Shown here piece by piece: positions 4,474-5,678 of a stretch of DNA of 5,678 nucleotides (positions within the stretch are counted from its first letter, which is position 1; every line of letters starts with the position of its first letter). A program made the translations under genes and the position numbers. Under the pieces are notes generated by a model, which saw only the letters and a program-made list of their open reading frames with translations, searched no databases and was not told the DNA's origin. The DNA comes from Dehalococcoidia bacterium (GTDB lineage: Bacteria; Chloroflexota; Dehalococcoidia; JACVQG01), in assembly GCA_015661045.1 (NCBI GenBank), contig JACVQG010000243.1, positions 1 through 5,678 on the forward strand, in the 5' to 3' direction.

Positions 4474-4510
4474 CTGAATGGGTTGCTAAAAAGCGGCCCA
4501 TTCAGTTTTT
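4474..4510 (+). terminator. Intrinsic terminator after the DUF2795-like gene
   Basis: A 14-bp stem (4474-4487 with 4492-4505, two G-U pairs) closes an AAAA loop and is followed directly by TTTTT (4506-4510). It lies 80 bases after the stop at 4394, in the spacer between convergent genes. Read on the minus strand the two G-U pairs become A-C mismatches, but a 9-bp outer stem and CTTTT remain, so it may also serve the substrate-binding protein gene less efficiently. Confidence 0.85.
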
Positions 4511-4513
4511 CAG

Positions 4514-5678
4514 TTATTGTTTAGGAACTTCTCCCTTGAACCAGTCGCTGATAGGTTTTACAGTTTTGCCCTTATAATCTATCCGTACAAAACGTTGAAA
4601 GCTCTCGCCAGTGTGCTGAGAGGGAGAGAAATTCAGCGGCGGCGTGGCGCCAAACATATCCAGGTTCTTGGTGTTTTCAATTGCATCCTTTACCGCCTTG
4701 CCATCCAGTTTATCAAATCCTACCTTGTCAATGGCCCGGCCGATAGCATCGTTCATAATGACATAATTGCCCCAGTAGAGCCAGAATCCAGTGCCGAAGG
4801 TGGGTCTCCCCAATTGAGGATCGGGAGCTACATACTTGGATAAAATGTCTATCACTTTTTGCCTGCCGGAGTATTCCTCTTCTGGCCAGGCGAAGTAGCT
4901 AACAGCTATACGATTGTCTGCTTGCTCGGGCATAAATGACATCATCTCCCAGTGTGTAACCTGCGGGCCAATTATCCATTCAACTTTGTCGGCAATGCCC
5001 AGTTTGACGGCATCCCGTAAAATCTGAGCATGCTGTGGCGGCCGGCTGGGTAGATAGACATAGTTGGCCCCAGAGTCGCGGATACGTAGCAACTGGGGAG
5101 TAAAGTCGAGGTTAGTATAGGCGCCGAACTCTATGGGGCCGAAGTCAATGCCCATGTCAGCAGCCATCTTTTTGCCCGGCTCGATATGGGCCTTGCCCAT
5201 AGGTATTTCCTCAGATATCTGGGCAATACGGGGCCGCCCACTGCCCTTCCAGTTTTCCTTCACCCACTTAAGGATTCCGGCGAAGGTCTCGGTATAGGAA
5301 GGGGTGAAAGTGTATGTCCAGTGCTGCGGATTTTGCAGGGCATCTGACGTAGAAGGAACTATAAGAGGTAACTGATCCCGGGTGGCAAGGGGTTGGAGGC
5401 TTTCCCCCTGGACTGTCATCACAGTGGTGGTGGCTACTGCTCCAGCATCTTTGTATTTTTTAAAGTTTGCAATAGCCCGGTCGTTATTGCCCCCATTGTC
5501 ATCCCATATCGGTTCTACCCGGATACCCCGGATACCTCCATTATCATTTACCCATCGCCAGTAGGCCAGGTAGTGGGCCACATTCTGCCCACGGGCGTTT
5601 ATGGCTCCGCCCGGGCCAGTAAGTTCCATCATTAAACCAACTTTAATAACTTTCTCTTTAGCCGGTGCTTTAGGGGCG
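4514..5678 (-). CDS. ABC transporter substrate-binding protein, LivJ/LivK type (5' partial)
   Basis: 387 residues are visible to the stop at 4514; the frame stays open to the right edge, so the true start with its signal peptide lies beyond 5678. The first visible residues (APKAPAKEK) look like the flexible linker after a lipoprotein signal peptide, which would tether the protein outside the membrane. Next come VIKVGLMMELTGPGGAINARG, the first strand and ligand loop of type I periplasmic-binding folds (Peripla_BP_6), then YWRWVNDNGGIRG and a VEPIWDDNG segment. Two lobes follow to about residue 370, ending in GKTVKPISDWFKGE, the usual close of this family. Members bind branched-chain amino acids, amides, urea or aromatic compounds; the ligand cannot be told here. 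An ATG at 5632 is internal, not the start: the strand encoding KVIKVGL lies upstream of it. The permease and ATPase genes are not in the window. Confidence 0.92.
   Translation of the reverse strand, partial: APKAPAKEKVIKVGLMMELTGPGGAINARGQNVAHYLAYWRWVNDNGGIRGIRVEPIWDDNGGNNDRAIANFKKYKDAGAVATTTVMTVQGESLQPLATRDQLPLIVPSTSDALQNPQHWTYTFTPSYTETFAGILKWVKENWKGSGRPRIAQISEEIPMGKAHIEPGKKMAADMGIDFGPIEFGAYTNLDFTPQLLRIRDSGANYVYLPSRPPQHAQILRDAVKLGIADKVEWIIGPQVTHWEMMSFMPEQADNRIAVSYFAWPEEEYSGRQKVIDILSKYVAPDPQLGRPTFGTGFWLYWGNYVIMNDAIGRAIDKVGFDKLDGKAVKDAIENTKNLDMFGATPPLNFSPSQHTGESFQRFVRIDYKGKTVKPISDWFKGEVPKQ

Noticed and set aside
4517..5635. Plus-strand open frames of 60-108 codons
   Set aside because: They are antisense to the substrate-binding protein, whose coding is strongly supported along its whole length.
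1..5678. A new multi-gene defence, biosynthetic or mobile system
   Set aside because: Genes are in mixed orientation with their own promoters and terminators, belong to unrelated housekeeping-type families, and no transposase, integrase, nuclease or toxin is present.

Overview
The window is an ordinary bacterial chromosomal segment of moderate GC. It most resembles Chloroflexota, probably Dehalococcoidia. The clues are the style of a threonyl-tRNA synthetase that lacks its TGS domain, an OmpR-type regulator with a pseudo-receiver, an AF1104-type DUF89 protein, a Pro/Ala/Lys-rich linker on an ABC substrate-binding lipoprotein, and many small palindromic repeats between genes. This assignment is inference from family resemblance; there is no rRNA or other decisive marker.

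Layout from left to right. (1) Positions 1-882, minus strand: the N-terminal 294 residues of threonyl-tRNA synthetase, running off the left edge. The catalytic core carries a clean in-frame deletion of about 85-90 residues that removes class II motif 2 and the first two zinc ligands. (2) 883-1074: a spacer with the thrS ribosome binding site, a candidate promoter, and an inverted pair of tight hairpins, one of which doubles as a terminator for the next gene. (3) 1075-1803, minus: a winged-helix response regulator whose receiver domain has lost every phosphorylation residue. It appears to be transcribed without a leader. (4) 1804-1950: a divergent promoter region. (5) 1951-2778, plus: a crotonase-family (enoyl-CoA hydratase/isomerase) protein with a non-canonical active site. 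(6) 2779-2967: a convergent spacer with a 51-bp near-palindrome and a related hairpin. (7) 2968-3808, minus: one DUF89 phosphatase-like gene split into two overlapping halves by a +1 frame change, with a very short or absent leader. (8) 3850-4172: a non-coding stretch with a hairpin and repeat-like sequence. (9) 4179 (or 4173)-4394, plus: a small DUF2795-like protein followed by a strong intrinsic terminator. (10) 4514-5678, minus: a LivJ/LivK-type ABC substrate-binding protein that runs off the right edge before its signal peptide.

The genes do not form an evident pathway or operon, and nothing here amounts to a convincing new multi-gene system. The points most worth a second look are the core-deleted thrS, the frame-split DUF89 gene (two damaged genes in under 4 kb, so either decay or assembly error), the aspartate-less receiver, two promoters that sit almost on their start codons, and two families of short palindromic repeats.
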